Assembly (NCBI GenBank): GCA_046719715.1
Contig: JBDNCJ010000028.1
Location: 1 to 37,711 of the forward strand
Source: JANWWM01 sp046719715
GTDB taxonomy: Bacteria > Bacteroidota > Chlorobiia > Chlorobiales > Thermochlorobacteraceae
Reading direction: 5' to 3'
Length of the DNA: 37,711 bases
Position numbers and translations under genes: made by a program. This document shows, one piece after another, positions 24,446-32,785 of the stretch (position 1 is the first letter of the stretch; every line of letters starts with the position of its first letter). The notes below the pieces were generated by a model, which was given only the letters and a program-made list of their open reading frames with translations, ran no database searches and was not told where the DNA came from.

Positions 24446-26899
24446 ATGAACATTCTCAAATTCGGCGGCTCGTCTGTCGGCACGCCTGAACGCATTGAGA
24501 CCGTTATATCGCTTGTCAAAAAAGCAAGGGAAAAGAACCCCGTCGCCGTTGTGGTGTCCGCCTTTGGCGGCGCAACCGATAAATTGATTGAAATGAGCGC
24601 GAAAGCCGCAGAAGGCGACCTCGCTTACAAACACCTGTTCGGAAAATTCGAAGAGCGACATCTTTCGGCGGTGCATGCGCTCGTGCCTGTCAAGTCGCAA
24701 TCCTCCGCACTTGCCAACGTGAAGATGATGCTCAACGAACTCGAGGACATTTTGCACGGAACTTATCTTGTTGGAGAATACACCGAGCGCACGCTTGATT
24801 TTATGATGAGTTTCGGTGAGCGGCTCTCGGCGTTCATCATTGCCGAAGCCTTCAAAGCCAAAGGCGTTGATGCAGAATACTGCGACGCACGCGACTTGGT
24901 GAAAACCGACAATCGATTCAGCATGGCGGGTGTTCTGCAGGAAGAAACCTATCACAACATTCGCACGTATTTTCTCAATCGAAGCACATTGCAAATCATC
25001 ACGGGCTTTATTGGCTCAACGCTGAAAGGCGAAACCACGACGCTCGGACGCGGCGGCTCGGATTACACGGCGGCAATTTTCGGCGCGGCGCTCAACGCCT
25101 CCGAAATTCAAATCTGGACTGACGTCGACGGCTTTATGACCGCTGACCCGCGCAAAGTCAGAGATGCTTTTCCAATCTCGCAAATGAGTTATCGCGAAGC
25201 CCTTGAAATGTCGAACTCCGGCGCAAAAGTGCTTTATCCGCCGACCGTTCAGCCTGCGATGCTTCAAAACATTCCGATTCGAATTCTCAATACATTCAAT
25301 CCAAGTTTCGAAGGCACGCTGATTACTTCAACCGCGCCAAATCGGAAAGTTTCCGTGTGCGGCATTTCTTCGCTCGATGATGTCGCCATGATTCGCGTCG
25401 AGGGAAGTGGACTGGTGCGCTCCATTGGAACGGCGAAGCGCGTTTTTTCAGCACTCGCGAATGAGAACATCAACATCATTTTCATCTCGCAAGCCTCGTC
25501 GGAGCATAGCATTTGCTTTGCCGTTTCGCTCAAAGATGCAGAACGCGCAAAAGCCGCCGTTGAAAAAGAATTTTTCTTGGAAATCAATGCGGGTAAAATT
25601 TATCCGATTGACATCGAGAAAAATCTCTCCATCGTTGCCGTCGTTGGTGAAAACATGAAGCATCGCACGGGCGTAGCAGGCTGGTTTTTCCAAACGCTGG
25701 GGAAGAACGGCATCAATGTGGTGGCGATTGCACAAGGCTCGTCGGAAATCAACATCTCCGTCGTCATTGAGCGAAGCAACGAAGAAAAAACGCTCAACGC
25801 CTTACACGAAGTCTTCTTCCTTTCAAAGCGGAAAACCTTACATCTCTTTTTGGTCGGGACGGGCTTAATTGGCGGTACATTTCTCAAACAACTTGACGAA
25901 CACGCCGGCGTCTTGCGCCAGCAACAGTCGCTCGATTTCAAAGTCGTCGCCCTTGCGCGAAGCAAGAAAATGCTCTTCAATCCAAACGGGATTGATTTGA
26001 AAAATTGGAAAAATGCGCTTGAAGATGAAGGTGAACCGAAAGAGATGAACGAATTTGTACGTCGCATGAAAGCGCTCAACCTTTCCGGAAGCGTTTTTAT
26101 TGACTGCACGGCGGCTGATGAAATCGTGGGCTATTACGAAGAAATTTTATCGTCGAGTATTTCCGTCGTAACGCCCAATAAGCGCGCCAATTCAGGCAAG
26201 TATGAAGATTACAAAAAACTCAAACTTGCCGCCGTTCAGCACGACGTCAAATTCCTTTATGAAACCAACGTCGGCGCGGGCTTGCCCGTCATCAACACGC
26301 TCAACGACTTGCTTTCGAGCGGCGACAAAATTCTCAAAATCGAAGCCGTGCTGTCGGGCTCTGTCAGTTACATTTTCAACACCTTCAAAGGCAAGCGATG
26401 CTTCAGCGACGTTGTGAGAGAAGCCAAAGAAAAAGGCTATACCGAGCCTGACCCGCGAGACGATTTGAGCGGACTCGATGTTGCTCGAAAAATTTTAATC
26501 CTTGCTCGCGAAGTCGGATTAAGCCTTGAACTTTCGGATGTGCGACTCGAAAACTTCCTGCCCGAATCGTGCATGAAGGCGGAAACCGTCGACGAGTTTT
26601 TCATTGAGCTTGAAAAAGCCAATCCCCTTTTCGAGGAGCGAAAGCGTCAGGCAGAGCAACGGGGTTGCGTGCTTCGATTTATCGCCGCACTTGAAGAGGG
26701 CGTCGCGAGCGTCAAGTTAATGGAAGTCGATTCGACGCACCCATTCTACAACCTTTCCGGAAGCGACAACATTATCGCCTATACGACGGAGCGGTATCGC
26801 GAGCGTCCGCTTGTGGTCAAAGGCGCAGGTGCAGGCGCGGAAGTAACGGCGGCGGGCGTGTTCGCCAACGTCGTTTGGATTTCCAACTATCTCTTTTAG
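24446..26899 (+). CDS. thrA: Bifunctional aspartokinase / homoserine dehydrogenase I
   Basis: 817 residues, the size of the fused enzyme. It phosphorylates aspartate and reduces aspartate semialdehyde to homoserine, the first and third steps toward threonine and methionine. The kinase part (1-about 290) has KFGGSSVG at the start, FGERLSAFIIAEA, and TLGRGGSDYTAA. Two ACT regulatory domains follow (about 310-455; NINIIFISQASSEHS and GINVVAIAQGSSEINIS), consistent with threonine feedback. The dehydrogenase part begins with the NAD(P) site LFLVGTGLIGG (about 470) and shows VTPNKRANSG, NVGAGLPVI and EAVLSGSVSYIFNTF. All expected blocks are present. It is the only threonine-pathway gene visible here. 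Confidence 0.96.
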   Translation: MNILKFGGSSVGTPERIETVISLVKKAREKNPVAVVVSAFGGATDKLIEMSAKAAEGDLAYKHLFGKFEERHLSAVHALVPVKSQSSALANVKMMLNELEDILHGTYLVGEYTERTLDFMMSFGERLSAFIIAEAFKAKGVDAEYCDARDLVKTDNRFSMAGVLQEETYHNIRTYFLNRSTLQIITGFIGSTLKGETTTLGRGGSDYTAAIFGAALNASEIQIWTDVDGFMTADPRKVRDAFPISQMSYREALEMSNSGAKVLYPPTVQPAMLQNIPIRILNTFNPSFEGTLITSTAPNRKVSVCGISSLDDVAMIRVEGSGLVRSIGTAKRVFSALANENINIIFISQASSEHSICFAVSLKDAERAKAAVEKEFFLEINAGKIYPIDIEKNLSIVAVVGENMKHRTGVAGWFFQTLGKNGINVVAIAQGSSEINISVVIERSNEEKTLNALHEVFFLSKRKTLHLFLVGTGLIGGTFLKQLDEHAGVLRQQQSLDFKVVALARSKKMLFNPNGIDLKNWKNALEDEGEPKEMNEFVRRMKALNLSGSVFIDCTAADEIVGYYEEILSSSISVVTPNKRANSGKYEDYKKLKLAAVQHDVKFLYETNVGAGLPVINTLNDLLSSGDKILKIEAVLSGSVSYIFNTFKGKRCFSDVVREAKEKGYTEPDPRDDLSGLDVARKILILAREVGLSLELSDVRLENFLPESCMKAETVDEFFIELEKANPLFEERKRQAEQRGCVLRFIAALEEGVASVKLMEVDSTHPFYNLSGSDNIIAYTTERYRERPLVVKGAGAGAEVTAAGVFANVVWISNYLF

Positions 26900-27023
26900 C
26901 CAACGGCTTCAGCCGAATGCCGTTCAAAGCCGTGTTAAAAAAGCGTTGAAAAAGCGGTTTTTTAGTAATCTTGTATTACATTCCGACCATATCGCCGTTG
27001 TTTCAAAACAAAGCCAGCGCACC

Positions 27024-27890
27024 ATGAAAAATCTCATTGCGCGTCTCGTTCGCGCCCGTGAAGAAAAAAACATCACGCTTCAAGACATCAGTTACAAAAC
27101 CAATATCCGCCTTGAAATCCTCGCCCGTATTGAAAGCGGAGACACGTCATTTCAGCCGATGCCTTACATCAAGGCGATGCTTCACAAATATGCCGAGACC
27201 GTCGGCATGAAACTGCATCAATCCGACTTTGAAGAATGCCCTCAAACCCCGACAAGTGAAATCCCCAAAGAAGAACAGCAAGAACCGTCGATTCATCAGC
27301 CCGTCTCGCCCGAACCGATAAGCGTCGCCTCGCCCTCAATGCCGATGGATTTTGAAATCCCGCAGCCCGAACAAAGCCACAAAAAGCGGCTCATTTATGC
27401 AAGTTTGGCAGGCGCGCTCATTGCAACATTGTGCGTCGTTTGGTATCTCGTTAAACAAACCGAAAGAATGTCCCAAAACCAAGCCCGTTCCGTTTCAGAG
27501 CAACAAGTCATCACGAAAACGCACGATGCGCCTTCCGCACCAGTGCGGGAAGAAATCGCGCCGAAAGAAATTGCATCGGCAACTTCGGAAATTCAACGCA
27601 AGCCTGTTATTGAAACGACTGAACCCGCCGCGAAACCTGAAAAAAAGCACGAGCTGATTGTGCGCTCAAAAACCGACACGTGTTGGATTAGCGTTGCCAG
27701 CGATAAAAACAGTGCAAAAGAAATGTTGCTCTCGCCGTCGGCGGTTGCAAAGTTCAACGCCGATAGCCTCTTCACGCTTACGGTTGGAAAATTGGAAACG
27801 GCGGAATTGTGGCTGAATGGAAAACCGGTTACACTGCCGCGTCGGTCGGGCGCAATTTCAGGCTTCAAACTCACGCCGCCCAAAGACTGA
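27024..27890 (+). CDS. rodZ: RodZ-like helix-turn-helix membrane protein
   Basis: 288 residues from the ATG at 27024 (MKNLIARLVRAREEKNITLQ). The frame is open 26 residues further up, but that part is low-complexity and lies in the intergenic region. A cytoplasmic HTH_25 domain (1-75: ITLQDISYKTNIRLEILARIESG) is followed by a Pro/Ser/Glu-rich linker, one membrane helix (about 119-139), a second polar linker, and a C-terminal DUF4115 beta domain (about 212-288: ELIVRSKTDTCWISV and TVGKLETAELWLNG). This is the layout of RodZ, which links MreB to the wall elongation machinery. The protein is shorter than E. coli RodZ. Its stop lies 3 nt from the stop of convergent lpxB. Confidence 0.85.
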   Translation: MKNLIARLVRAREEKNITLQDISYKTNIRLEILARIESGDTSFQPMPYIKAMLHKYAETVGMKLHQSDFEECPQTPTSEIPKEEQQEPSIHQPVSPEPISVASPSMPMDFEIPQPEQSHKKRLIYASLAGALIATLCVVWYLVKQTERMSQNQARSVSEQQVITKTHDAPSAPVREEIAPKEIASATSEIQRKPVIETTEPAAKPEKKHELIVRSKTDTCWISVASDKNSAKEMLLSPSAVAKFNADSLFTLTVGKLETAELWLNGKPVTLPRRSGAISGFKLTPPKD

Positions 27891-27893
27891 ACT

Positions 27894-29039
27894 TTACGAA
27901 AGACGTTCGGCAATCTCCCGCGCAACTTCTTCCGACGGATTGAGCAATCCTAATTTCTCTTTTGCCCGCCGCAACTTCTCCGATACTTGATTCCGATAAG
28001 CGTCATCTTGCAAAAACATCGCCGCCTCTCTGACAAGATTCGTTGCAGTTAAATCGCCTTGTAAAAGTTCGGGAACGGTTTTGGCATTGCCGTATAGCCC
28101 GTCGGCAATGATGTTCGCCAAAGCAATTTTCTGAATCTTCACCAAGCGTTTACCAATGAGATAATTAAGCGGAGACGTCTTGTAGCAAACAATCATCGGC
28201 AAGCCGAAGCAAAGGCTCTCGAGCGTTGCCGTGCCGCTGGTTACAAGGGCAAGGTCGCTGTATTGCATCGTCTCGTAAGAACTGACGCGAATCGGCGTGA
28301 TGGAAGTGCGCGAAAGAAACTTGTCGTAAAAATGTTCGGGAATCGTTGGCGCAATCCCCAACAAGAATTTTAACTCAAAGCGTTGTGCCAACAGTTCGCT
28401 TGCTGAAAGCATCTCCGGAAAAATGCGCTCGAGTTCTTGTTTGCGACTGCCCGGAAGCAATCCGATGAAGCGTTGCGTTACGGGAAGATGATGCTTGTGG
28501 AGAAAGCGAGATTTAGGAGGAAGTGAAAGGTCGGCGAGTTCTTCCAAAATCGGATGCCCGACGAACTTTGCTTCAATGCCATGTCGCCCAAAATACTCGA
28601 CTTCAAATTCGAAGACGACACAAAGTTTCGCAATCGTCTCGCGCATTTTCTTGACGCGCCCTTCTTTCCACGCCCACACTTGCGGGGCGATGTAATAGAC
28701 AACCGGCACACCTTGCGATTTGAGAAATTCAGCGACGAGTAAATTCATGCCCGGATAATCAATCAGCAACGCGACATCGGGCTTTTCGCGACGAATCGCC
28801 GCCTTGACCGTCTCCAAAACGCGCCGCAGAAATCGATAATGCTTGGCGATTTCAACAAAGCCCATGAAGTTGATTTGCTCGACCGAATAAAGAAGCCGCG
28901 CCCCGACGGTTTGAATGTGCTTGCCGCCGATGCCAAAGACATCAAGCGACGGTTCAAAGGCTTTGAGCGACTTCAAGACGCCCGCGCCGTGTAAATCGCC
29001 CGATGCTTCGCCCGCCAATACGAAAAGTTTTTTAGCCAC
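27894..29039 (-). CDS. lpxB: Lipid-A-disaccharide synthase
   Basis: 381 residues from a GTG at 29039 (VAKKLFVLAGEASGD), preferred because the protein then begins with the family's first strand; an ATG at 29099 would add 20 residues inside the upstream gene. It is a GT-B-type glycosyltransferase at the inner membrane that joins UDP-2,3-diacylglucosamine and lipid X to form lipid A disaccharide. Visible LpxB blocks are GEASGDLHGAG, FGIGGKHI, INFMGFVEIAKHY, YIAPQVWAWKEGRVKKM, FVGHPI, GLLPGSRKQE and LVTSGTATLE. The start overlaps the end of the COG0523 gene by 8 nt, so translation is probably coupled. The presence of the gene marks a lipid A-bearing outer membrane. Confidence 0.93.
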   Translation of the reverse strand: MAKKLFVLAGEASGDLHGAGVLKSLKAFEPSLDVFGIGGKHIQTVGARLLYSVEQINFMGFVEIAKHYRFLRRVLETVKAAIRREKPDVALLIDYPGMNLLVAEFLKSQGVPVVYYIAPQVWAWKEGRVKKMRETIAKLCVVFEFEVEYFGRHGIEAKFVGHPILEELADLSLPPKSRFLHKHHLPVTQRFIGLLPGSRKQELERIFPEMLSASELLAQRFELKFLLGIAPTIPEHFYDKFLSRTSITPIRVSSYETMQYSDLALVTSGTATLESLCFGLPMIVCYKTSPLNYLIGKRLVKIQKIALANIIADGLYGNAKTVPELLQGDLTATNLVREAAMFLQDDAYRNQVSEKLRRAKEKLGLLNPSEEVAREIAERLS

Positions 29040-29991
29040 GCGCTGATGAAATCGTTTGAGCGTCTTCCGAAAGCACGCCCGCGGTTTGAAGATGTGCAAT
29101 CAATTCGCTCTGAATAGAACGAATGTTTTTCCCAATGAAAATTAAATCGCATCGCGAAGGGCTCTCGCCTTTGTAATCTTCAAGCGTATATCGCCCGTAA
29201 GCAAAATTCAAAATAAACTGCGTTGCAGGTTCGCTAAGGTGAACAATGCCTTTGAGTCGCCACACATTTTTCGGAAGTGATTCCAAAGCAGATTGAAGAC
29301 GCGAGAGTTCAAATTGCAAATTGCTCTCAAATCGGAACGCCTCAACGCCCTCATGCTCAAAGTGATGATGAGCATGCTCATGATGAACATGCGCCGCATC
29401 GACATTGATTTCACGCGGATAGGCGACGCCGAAAAGGAGCGACAAATCAAGCGCGTGACGAAAAAAAACAGTGGCACTTGGACGATGAGCGCGAACAAAA
29501 TTTTCAACACTTGTGAGTTCACTTGTCGTAGCAAGGTCATCTTTCGTAATCACAACCACATCGGCGGCGTCGAGTTGGTCTTCGGCAACATCAACTTCAT
29601 CTTTCATCTGTAAAAAATTTTTTGCGTCAATCGTGGTAATGACGGCATCGATGATAAAAATTGGATTGATGATGGAGTAAATGATATTCATCGGATTGGC
29701 AACGCCGGTGGTCTCAATGACGATAAGGTCGGGCGAGGCTTTTTCGGCGAGTTCATCTAAGACCGTTACGAAATCTTCATTGACCGAACAGCAGATACAG
29801 CCGTCGTTGAGTTCAAAGACTTTGGTCGAGAAGCCTTCAAGCAATTTGGCATCGATGGAAATTTCGCCGATTTCGTTCATCAGCACGGCGATTTTCTTTT
29901 TGCCGCTCATCTCTTTGAGCAGGTCTTTAAGGAGCGAGGTTTTACCACTGCCAAGAAAGCCCGTGAGAATGTTGATTGGAATTGGGTTCAT
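29032..29991 (-). CDS. CobW/COG0523 family GTP-binding metal chaperone
   Basis: 319 residues. The G3E GTPase domain has Walker A GFLGSGKTSLL (residues about 11-20), the CxCC metal motif in NDGCICCSVNEDF, the Walker B/DxxG region IVIETTGVANP, and a TKDD guanine-specificity motif. A His-rich stretch (VHHEHAHHHFEHEG, about 220-233) precedes the C-terminal CobW_C domain. Family members insert or traffic metals, often Zn, to target proteins; the His-rich loop and CxCC suggest metal binding here. The specific target is not shown by the context, which is an unrelated lpxB and a secreted amidotransferase-like gene. It begins 6 nt after the upstream gene. Confidence 0.9.
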   Translation of the reverse strand: MNPIPINILTGFLGSGKTSLLKDLLKEMSGKKKIAVLMNEIGEISIDAKLLEGFSTKVFELNDGCICCSVNEDFVTVLDELAEKASPDLIVIETTGVANPMNIIYSIINPIFIIDAVITTIDAKNFLQMKDEVDVAEDQLDAADVVVITKDDLATTSELTSVENFVRAHRPSATVFFRHALDLSLLFGVAYPREINVDAAHVHHEHAHHHFEHEGVEAFRFESNLQFELSRLQSALESLPKNVWRLKGIVHLSEPATQFILNFAYGRYTLEDYKGESPSRCDLIFIGKNIRSIQSELIAHLQTAGVLSEDAQTISSARG

Positions 29992-29997
29992 GAGCCA

Positions 29998-31263
29998 TTA
30001 GGTTTTTTGTTTTTTCTTTTGTGCGGCGGGGAAGAGCACGTTGTTAAGAATCAAACGATAGCCAGCGGAATTTTTATGAAGTTTGAGGTCGGTGGGCGGG
30101 TCGCCGACGTGATGCTGATAGTCTTCGGGGTCGTGTCCGCCGTAAAAGCAAAACTGTCCGCGTGCGTAGTTGCCGTGCAGGTATCGAACTTCTTCGGTGT
30201 TTTTCTTTTCGCCCATAATCACAACGCTGGGTTTGATGAGGCTTTTGCGAAATGAGGTGGTTTGCCCGTAAAAGCCTTTGATGATGGACGTGTGGTTTTG
30301 AGTGAGCATTGATGGCACGGGGTCGTATTTGGCGCTGAACTCAAAGAGCGTGAAGTAGTCGTTTTCTTGCCCTGACGAACTGCCCGTCATCATTGGATTG
30401 ATGTCGATGTTAGATTTTGAGTACTCGTAAGGATTGAAATTTACGGTGAAGTTTTCGAAGGCGAAGGTTTTCGAGAAGTCGAGTTTGGATTGAGCATCGG
30501 GCGTAATGCCGTCGCCGTCGAGTTCTCTGGGCACGATGTCGATGCCTTCGGCGGCAAGGGCGATGTCGTAACTGTCGGGCGCGGAGCACATGGCGAACAT
30601 GAACCCGCCTTCACCGACGAAGTCTCGAATTTTTCGGGCGACGGCTTTTTTCTGTTCGCTGACTTTGTTGTAACCGAGTTTCTTGGCAAGTTGCTCCGCG
30701 TCGCGCACTTGCTTGATATACCAAGGCGCATTTCGGAACTGCGCAAAAAACTTGCCATACTGCCCCGTGAAATCTTCATGATGGACGTGAAGCCAATCGT
30801 AATCTTTGAGTTTGCCTTTGAGGACTTCCTCGTCCCAAAGTTTCTCGAAAGGAATTTCAGCGTAAGTGAGGACAAGCGTAACGGCATCGTCCCAAGGCAG
30901 GTTGGTCGGCGGCACATAGACGACAATTTTCGGGGCTTTCTCCAAGCGCATCACGTCCATGTTGGATTCTTCGCTTCGAATTTGAGAGAGAATTTGTTCG
31001 GCTTTGCCAGTTGAAATTTCCTCGAAAGCAACGCCGCGCAAAGTAAGTTCGTCTTTGAGCGCGGGAAGCGCGTCCATCATAAACGAGCCGCCACGATAGT
31101 TGAGAAGCCACTCGACCGACATCGTGCGCTCCAAACACCAATACGCAACGCCGTAGGCTTTCAGATGGTCGCTCTGCGCTTTATCCATCGGAACTAAAAT
31201 TTTTTGCGCAAAAACGGTCGTGCTTACGGCAAGAATCACAAGGTTTATGAGAATCGTTTTCAT
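29998..31263 (-). CDS. Secreted glutamine-amidotransferase-like protein (often annotated asparagine synthetase B)
   Basis: 421 residues with a signal peptide (MKTILINLVILAVSTTVFAQ, cleavage near Ala-Gln), so the protein is exported. The middle contains a class I amidotransferase-like core: FVGEGGFMFAMCSAPDSYDIALAAEGIDIV, with a possible nucleophilic Cys after a Gly-rich strand, and a later YGGHDPEDYQHH segment with candidate His and Asp. DWLHVHHEDFTGQYGKF upstream fits a THUA/GATase-like fold. Similar Bacteroidota proteins carry the name asparagine synthetase B, but none of the AsnB features (N-terminal Cys nucleophile, PP-loop ATP site) is here. I therefore treat the true activity as unknown. 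The C-terminus is Lys/Gln-rich. It leads the three-gene run with COG0523 and lpxB; a TTGAAC repeat array abuts its ATG. Confidence 0.8.
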   Translation of the reverse strand: MKTILINLVILAVSTTVFAQKILVPMDKAQSDHLKAYGVAYWCLERTMSVEWLLNYRGGSFMMDALPALKDELTLRGVAFEEISTGKAEQILSQIRSEESNMDVMRLEKAPKIVVYVPPTNLPWDDAVTLVLTYAEIPFEKLWDEEVLKGKLKDYDWLHVHHEDFTGQYGKFFAQFRNAPWYIKQVRDAEQLAKKLGYNKVSEQKKAVARKIRDFVGEGGFMFAMCSAPDSYDIALAAEGIDIVPRELDGDGITPDAQSKLDFSKTFAFENFTVNFNPYEYSKSNIDINPMMTGSSSGQENDYFTLFEFSAKYDPVPSMLTQNHTSIIKGFYGQTTSFRKSLIKPSVVIMGEKKNTEEVRYLHGNYARGQFCFYGGHDPEDYQHHVGDPPTDLKLHKNSAGYRLILNNVLFPAAQKKKQKT

Positions 31264-31266
31264 AAT

Positions 31267-31330
31267 TTGAACAATTAACGCTTGAACAATTAAGGCTTGA
31301 ACGGTTAGGCTTGAACGGTTAGGCTTGAAC
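31267..31330. repeat. Array of five TTGAAC direct repeats
   Basis: TTGAAC starts at 31267, 31282, 31297, 31311 and 31325, so spacings are 15, 15, 14 and 14. The flanking bases are also conserved (GGCTTGAACGGTTA occurs twice exactly; earlier units read CTTGAACAATTAA). The array fills the gap between two divergent genes and begins 3 nt from the minus-strand ATG. The fourth copy, with TATACG (31333-31338) 16 nt later, could form a promoter for the plus strand. Confidence 0.7.
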
Positions 31331-31388
31331 GATATACGAAAAACCGTCGCCGCTTGCTAAACATTGCAAAACAATTCATCGCAAAATA

Positions 31389-31964
31389 ATGACCTACGCC
31401 GAACAAAAGTGGAGAGCCTCCGAAGAAAAAGTGCGATTTGCCAAAGCCTTTCCCGGATTGCTCAAAGAAAAAGATGTAGCCAAACGTGTGCTCAAAACCG
31501 TGCGCCTTCAATACGGCGAGTTGATAATTTATTCCGACTATACCTTCACCGTTGAGCCGCTCTATGAAGACGATGTGCCGAAGTTTATGTCCAACTTGCG
31601 AGAAGCCAGAGCGCATCTTTACGTGCATCATCGAGACGCATTTGACACGCTCGATAAACTCACGGCGCGTGACAAAGAACTCACGCGACTTTCTCGCTTG
31701 GAAAAACTCTTGGGCGCCGTTGTCAATAACACGATTGAATTTCCCGAACTCTATGAGGCGATTCCGAAATGCCTTGCCATGCCAAGCGTGCCTGTGGAAT
31801 CGCACTTGCAACCCAATCCAAACATCAAAGCGGTAAGAATGCTCAACGCGCTTCGCGACAATCTTTCTGACATGCCTGAACTTTTAGATGAAGTGCCGAA
31901 AGTGCTCAACGGCACAAGCACCCTCGTTGCGTGCGAACGATTCAAACAGTTTGCGAGAACGTGA
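31389..31964 (+). CDS. Protein of unknown function with an internal repeat
   Basis: 191 residues, no signal peptide or membrane segment, mostly helical and charged. I recognise no family. An internal repeat is visible in the C-terminal half: FPELYEAIPKCLAMPS (about 117-132) against MPELLDEVPKVLNGTS (about 159-174), each preceded by a Leu-rich helix. The N-terminal half has a short beta-like segment (GELIIYSDYTFTVEPLYEDD). The coding status is supported by a full-length frame with the same composition as its neighbours and by the GTGA overlap between its stop and the next gene's start, which implies coupled translation with the kinase. A role alongside that kinase is only inferred. Confidence 0.7.
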   Translation: MTYAEQKWRASEEKVRFAKAFPGLLKEKDVAKRVLKTVRLQYGELIIYSDYTFTVEPLYEDDVPKFMSNLREARAHLYVHHRDAFDTLDKLTARDKELTRLSRLEKLLGAVVNNTIEFPELYEAIPKCLAMPSVPVESHLQPNPNIKAVRMLNALRDNLSDMPELLDEVPKVLNGTSTLVACERFKQFART

Positions 31965-32785
31965 GAGCGAACAAAAAAACAAACGTGCTCATGTTAGACG
32001 GCGGCGGCTCGTCGCTCAAAGTCTTTCTGCAAAGCGAATCGGGCGTGAAACTCAAAGCCAAATATAAGGGCAACTTCAACGTGCAAACGGGAGAGCGCGA
32101 AAAAATTCTCCATGTGATTAGAGTTGCGATACAACGCTTTCCGTCTGAAAGCGTGAAAATCGGATTGGCGGGCGTAGTATCAAAAAAAGATGGCGCATGG
32201 TTTGTGAGTAATCTTGTTGGAAAAAAAATCAGCGTGATGAGCGACGTCGACTTAGCCCTCGACCTTCACTTTCAAAACGGCGACGGCATGATGGCGATTC
32301 TCGGAACGGGCTCGATTTTTGCGGCGAAAATCGGCAATAAAAAAATTAAAATCGGCGGATACGGCAGAGTGATTGGCGACGCGGGAAGCGGCTACGCGAT
32401 TGGGCGAGAGGCAGTGCGAGAGTATCTGCAACTGCTTGACGGATTCGCGAGAGACCCCGTTTTTGAAACGGCGATGAAAAAGTTTTTTCGAACGAAAGAA
32501 GACGCGGTTCGAAAAATTTATCAAAAGAAGTTTGAACTGCAACATCTTGCGCCCGTTGTTTTTAATTGTGCGGCGCAAGGCTCAACGATTGCTATGAACA
32601 TCATCGACCATCAAACATCGCTCGTTGTGCGGTATATTGAAGCCCTTCGACGACGTGTCGGGCGCGACTTGCCGCTCCACCTCATCGGCGGACTTTTGGA
32701 GCATGAAACCCAATACACAATTCGACTGAAAGAAAAACTAAATCGTCTCAACATCAACAGTCATCATCACTATGGCTCATCTTAG
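31961..32785 (+). CDS. BadF/BadG/BcrA-type kinase, N-acetylglucosamine-kinase-like
   Basis: 274 residues from a GTG at 31961 that overlaps the upstream stop (GTGA); an in-frame ATG at 31931 is possible but lies inside the upstream gene. It is an actin-like ATPase-fold protein: phosphate-1 loop MLDGGGSSLKVF, DVDLAL, phosphate-2 AILGTGS, and the family hallmark GDAGSGYAIGREAV. Eukaryotic and bacterial GlcNAc kinases share this set, so sugar phosphorylation is the likely activity; the substrate is not proven. The C-terminus stops soon after an LIGGLL adenosine-motif segment, and the usual terminal Gly-Ala helix is not visible, so the protein is short for the family (about 290-330). It overlaps the PspC gene by 14 nt. 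Confidence 0.82.
   Translation: MRANKKTNVLMLDGGGSSLKVFLQSESGVKLKAKYKGNFNVQTGEREKILHVIRVAIQRFPSESVKIGLAGVVSKKDGAWFVSNLVGKKISVMSDVDLALDLHFQNGDGMMAILGTGSIFAAKIGNKKIKIGGYGRVIGDAGSGYAIGREAVREYLQLLDGFARDPVFETAMKKFFRTKEDAVRKIYQKKFELQHLAPVVFNCAAQGSTIAMNIIDHQTSLVVRYIEALRRRVGRDLPLHLIGGLLEHETQYTIRLKEKLNRLNINSHHHYGSS

Noticed and set aside
26946..26977. TTGAAA with a TGTATT-like -10 before rodZ as a promoter
   Set aside because: The spacer is 20 nt for the better -10 and the alternatives are poor, so it is not supported.
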